From Bacillota bacterium (GTDB lineage: Bacteria > Bacillota > Sulfobacillia > Sulfobacillales > Sulfobacillaceae), in contig JAKADI010000010.1 in the NCBI GenBank assembly GCA_021820675.1, forward strand, positions 5,444-12,378: DNA of 6,935 nt, read 5' to 3'. Positions 5,434 to 6,935 of the stretch are shown piece by piece (position 1 is the stretch's first letter; the number at the start of each line of letters is the position of its first letter). The position numbers were made by a program, and so were the translations under genes. The notes beneath the pieces were generated by a model, which made no database searches, had not been told where the DNA came from, and saw nothing but the letters and a program-made list of their open reading frames with translations.

Positions 5434-5700
5434 ATGAGTGAAACATATTCTGGATTGAGCGTTCGGCCCCTGCCTTTTATCAAAGTCGAATTAAGAGGCC
5501 GGGTGCCTTACCGGTTCAGGTGGCACGGCACATTGCATAACATTATTCGCATCATTGACTATTGGCGTGATGTTTCAGAATGGTGGCGAGGTGAACCTGA
5601 ACTTTGGTTTTGGCGAGTGCTAACAGACAACCAAGGTGTCTACGAACTGGTTTGTGATCCGCAAAGTAACCAATGGTGGATTTACCATGTTTATGATTAG
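5434..5700 (+). CDS. Small DUF6504-like protein of the mutasome operon
   Basis: This 88-residue, tryptophan-rich protein has no signal peptide or membrane segment. The core PYRFRWHGTLHNIIRIIDYW, then WWRGEPELWFWRVLTDNQGV and YELVCDPQSNQWWIYHVYD, resembles DUF6504 proteins found beside or fused to ImuB-like genes in other Gram-positive bacteria. Their biochemical role is not known to me. The ATG is preceded by AAAGGA at 5420-5425, eight bases upstream, and lies 49 bases after the ImuB-like stop, so the two are probably co-transcribed. A helper role in assembling or controlling the ImuB-DnaE2 complex is a guess from context. Family recognition is from the tryptophan pattern and the neighbourhood, not a search. 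Confidence 0.78.
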   Translation: MSETYSGLSVRPLPFIKVELRGRVPYRFRWHGTLHNIIRIIDYWRDVSEWWRGEPELWFWRVLTDNQGVYELVCDPQSNQWWIYHVYD

Positions 5701-5720
5701 AAAGGACGGTATGATATCGT

Positions 5721-5885
5721 ATGGGAAAGGTGATTATCTTCCCGCTAACCTCATATTCCATGCCTATTCGTATTGGACGGCATATTTTCCGTGTTCGAAA
5801 AAATTCTCCTTTGGGCTATCTTTTGGATCTTTATTTCTATACCTTACCGTTGACGAGGCGGCGGCCCGGTATTTTTCGGCAATAA
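5721..5885 (+). CDS. Possible 54-residue basic protein between the DUF6504-like gene and dnaE2
   Basis: I do not recognise this ORF. It begins MGKVIIFPLTSYSMPIRIGR, continues HIFRVRKNSPLGYLLDLYFY, and ends with a basic tail, RRRPGIFRQ. It fits the gap between the flanking genes neatly, 20 bases after one stop and 23 bases before the next start, which is the main argument for it. The AAAGGA at 5701-5706 is 14 bases away, rather far. A rival ORF in another frame, ATG 5711 to stop 5893 (60 residues starting MISYGKGDYLPANL), is better spaced from that site but looks less protein-like, being rich in Ser, Phe and Tyr. At most one is likely real, and the stretch may simply be a spacer. Confidence 0.3.
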   Translation: MGKVIIFPLTSYSMPIRIGRHIFRVRKNSPLGYLLDLYFYTLPLTRRRPGIFRQ

Positions 5886-5908
5886 GGACATAGGATTTAG
5901 ACGGTATC

Positions 5909-6935
5909 ATGACGTTAACCCAAAAAGGAGCGCATCTGCATGTCCATTCCGCCTTTTCGTTTCTGGAAGGGGCTTCTTTACCGGCGGATTTAATTAGACA
6001 GGCTGCTTCAGCAAACATCGAAACGGTAGCATTGACGGATACGCATAGAGTATCGGGGATTGTGACGTTTTTACATGAAGCCAACCGGTTCGGTATCCGA
6101 GCTGTTGCGGGTGCGGAAGTGGATTTGGAAGATTTAGGCCGTCTTGTGTTATTAGCTCCGGGGACCAAAGGATATATCTCGTTAGTCTCTTTGTTGTCTG
6201 AGGCGCATTTGCAATCACCTCGCCTTAAGCCTCGTGTGAGTTGGGACATTTTAGAACGCTGGGGGCCAGACCTGGTGGCGCTGACTGGAGATCGCCTAGG
6301 AGTTTTAGGCCATGCCTGGTTTCAACAACAAAAGGGTATGATGTCTGCGGTTTTGGATCGATTCGCGCGAATTTTTGATGCCGGTAATATATTTATTGAA
6401 ATGGCTGCCAATTATCTGCCTGGTGACGGCGCTTTTTTTCATGCACTAACGGATTTGTCCTTATGGAAAAAGATCCCGACAATAGCGACAACTGCTGCTC
6501 ATTATGCCACGAAACAAGATTTTGGTGCGTTCGATTTACTGACCTGCATACGTCTCGGTCAAAAAATTGAAGAGATTGATCCAGCAAGACATCTTAATGC
6601 AGAAAACTATATCAAACCGTGGTCGGCGATTGAAACAGCATTAAGCCGTTGGCCCGACGCGTTGCACAATGCCTTGCAATTAGCCGAACGACTAGAGCCG
6701 CCCAATATTTTAAATCAGCGTTATACTCCGCGTTTTACCCTTCCCCCTAATATAAGCGCGTCCGAATATCTCAAGGTGTTAGTGCAAAAAGGTGCGAAAT
6801 GGCGCTACTCCGATCGTTGGAGGAAAGTCTGGCCACGGATCCAACATGAACTGAAAGTCATTGAAGATTCCGGTTTTACCGAGTACTTCCTTGTTGTCTG
6901 GGACATCACCCGATTTGCTCGGAGAGAGCGGATTC
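5909..6935 (+). CDS. dnaE2: DnaE2-type error-prone DNA polymerase III alpha subunit (5' part, cut by window end)
   Basis: The first 342 residues of a C-family replicative-type polymerase are present. In SOS mutasomes DnaE2 is the translesion polymerase and works with ImuB. The N-terminal PHP domain starts at once with HLHVHSAFSFLEGAS (9-23), followed by ALTDTHRVSGIVTF, where the second motif reads TDTH rather than the usual TDH, then GIRAVAGAEV. Later blocks are TIATTAAHYATKQDF, DLLTCIRLGQKIEEI, RHLNAENYIKP and, near the cut, HELKVIEDSGFTEYFLVVWD plus ITRFARRERI, all typical of DnaE proteins before the palm. The catalytic aspartates lie beyond the window. The ATG is chosen because PHP homology begins a few residues later; the upstream AGGA is weak, suggesting coupling to the genes before it. 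DnaE2 rather than the housekeeping DnaE1 is inferred from the ImuB-like and DUF6504-like neighbours. Confidence 0.87.
   Translation, partial: MTLTQKGAHLHVHSAFSFLEGASLPADLIRQAASANIETVALTDTHRVSGIVTFLHEANRFGIRAVAGAEVDLEDLGRLVLLAPGTKGYISLVSLLSEAHLQSPRLKPRVSWDILERWGPDLVALTGDRLGVLGHAWFQQQKGMMSAVLDRFARIFDAGNIFIEMAANYLPGDGAFFHALTDLSLWKKIPTIATTAAHYATKQDFGAFDLLTCIRLGQKIEEIDPARHLNAENYIKPWSAIETALSRWPDALHNALQLAERLEPPNILNQRYTPRFTLPPNISASEYLKVLVQKGAKWRYSDRWRKVWPRIQHELKVIEDSGFTEYFLVVWDITRFARRERI

Noticed and set aside
5764..6249. Minus-strand ORF of 161 residues
   Set aside because: It covers the dnaE2 start and PHP domain, which are well supported on the + strand.
1..6935. CRISPR array, tRNA or rRNA genes
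   Set aside because: No regularly spaced repeats, cloverleaf folds or rRNA-like sequence were seen on either strand.

Overview
The window looks like a Gram-positive chromosome, most likely a Bacillota lineage. The clues are purine-rich Shine-Dalgarno sites, a site matching the Bacillus-type LexA/DinR box at all positions, and the gene order Y-family polymerase, DUF6504-like protein, DnaE2-type polymerase. A Sulfobacillus-like thermoacidophile would fit the protein style, but that is a guess. All genes found lie on the + strand.

Region 1 (1-3384) is a compact catabolic operon: an acyl-CoA carboxylase carboxyltransferase subunit, an HMG-CoA lyase-family enzyme and an enoyl-CoA hydratase-family enzyme. 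Together they match the lower leucine/isovalerate pathway (3-methylcrotonyl-CoA to 3-methylglutaconyl-CoA to HMG-CoA to acetoacetate plus acetyl-CoA). Two of the three lack a residue normally counted as catalytic (Ser for Cys in the lyase, Gly for the first Glu in the hydratase), so the exact substrates are open.

Region 2 (3385-4253) has no intact gene. It holds a structured, ncRNA-like block (about 3484-3733) with a GNRA-capped hairpin and a possible pseudoknot, a second structured block (3761-3882), and the decayed C-terminal part of an IscB protein (about 3887-4250) with two stops and two one-base frameshifts. I read this as a deletion derivative of an IscB/omega-RNA (HEARO) element of the IS200/IS605 superfamily. 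Inside it lie a near-consensus sigma-A promoter (TTGATA, 17 bp, TATAAT) and a perfect LexA box, both pointing at the genes downstream. A second LexA-like palindrome lies just upstream of the element.

Region 3 (4191-6935) is an SOS mutasome cassette: a degenerate Y-family polymerase (ImuB-like), a small DUF6504-like protein, possibly a 54-residue ORF, and the N-terminal third or so of a DnaE2-type polymerase cut by the window end. No imuA is visible. The element remnant sits directly against the imuB-like gene, its reading frame is open into that gene, and the best ribosome-binding site and start for ImuB lie inside IscB-derived sequence. The most interesting reading is that an IscB remnant became the SOS-controlled leader of an error-prone polymerase operon.
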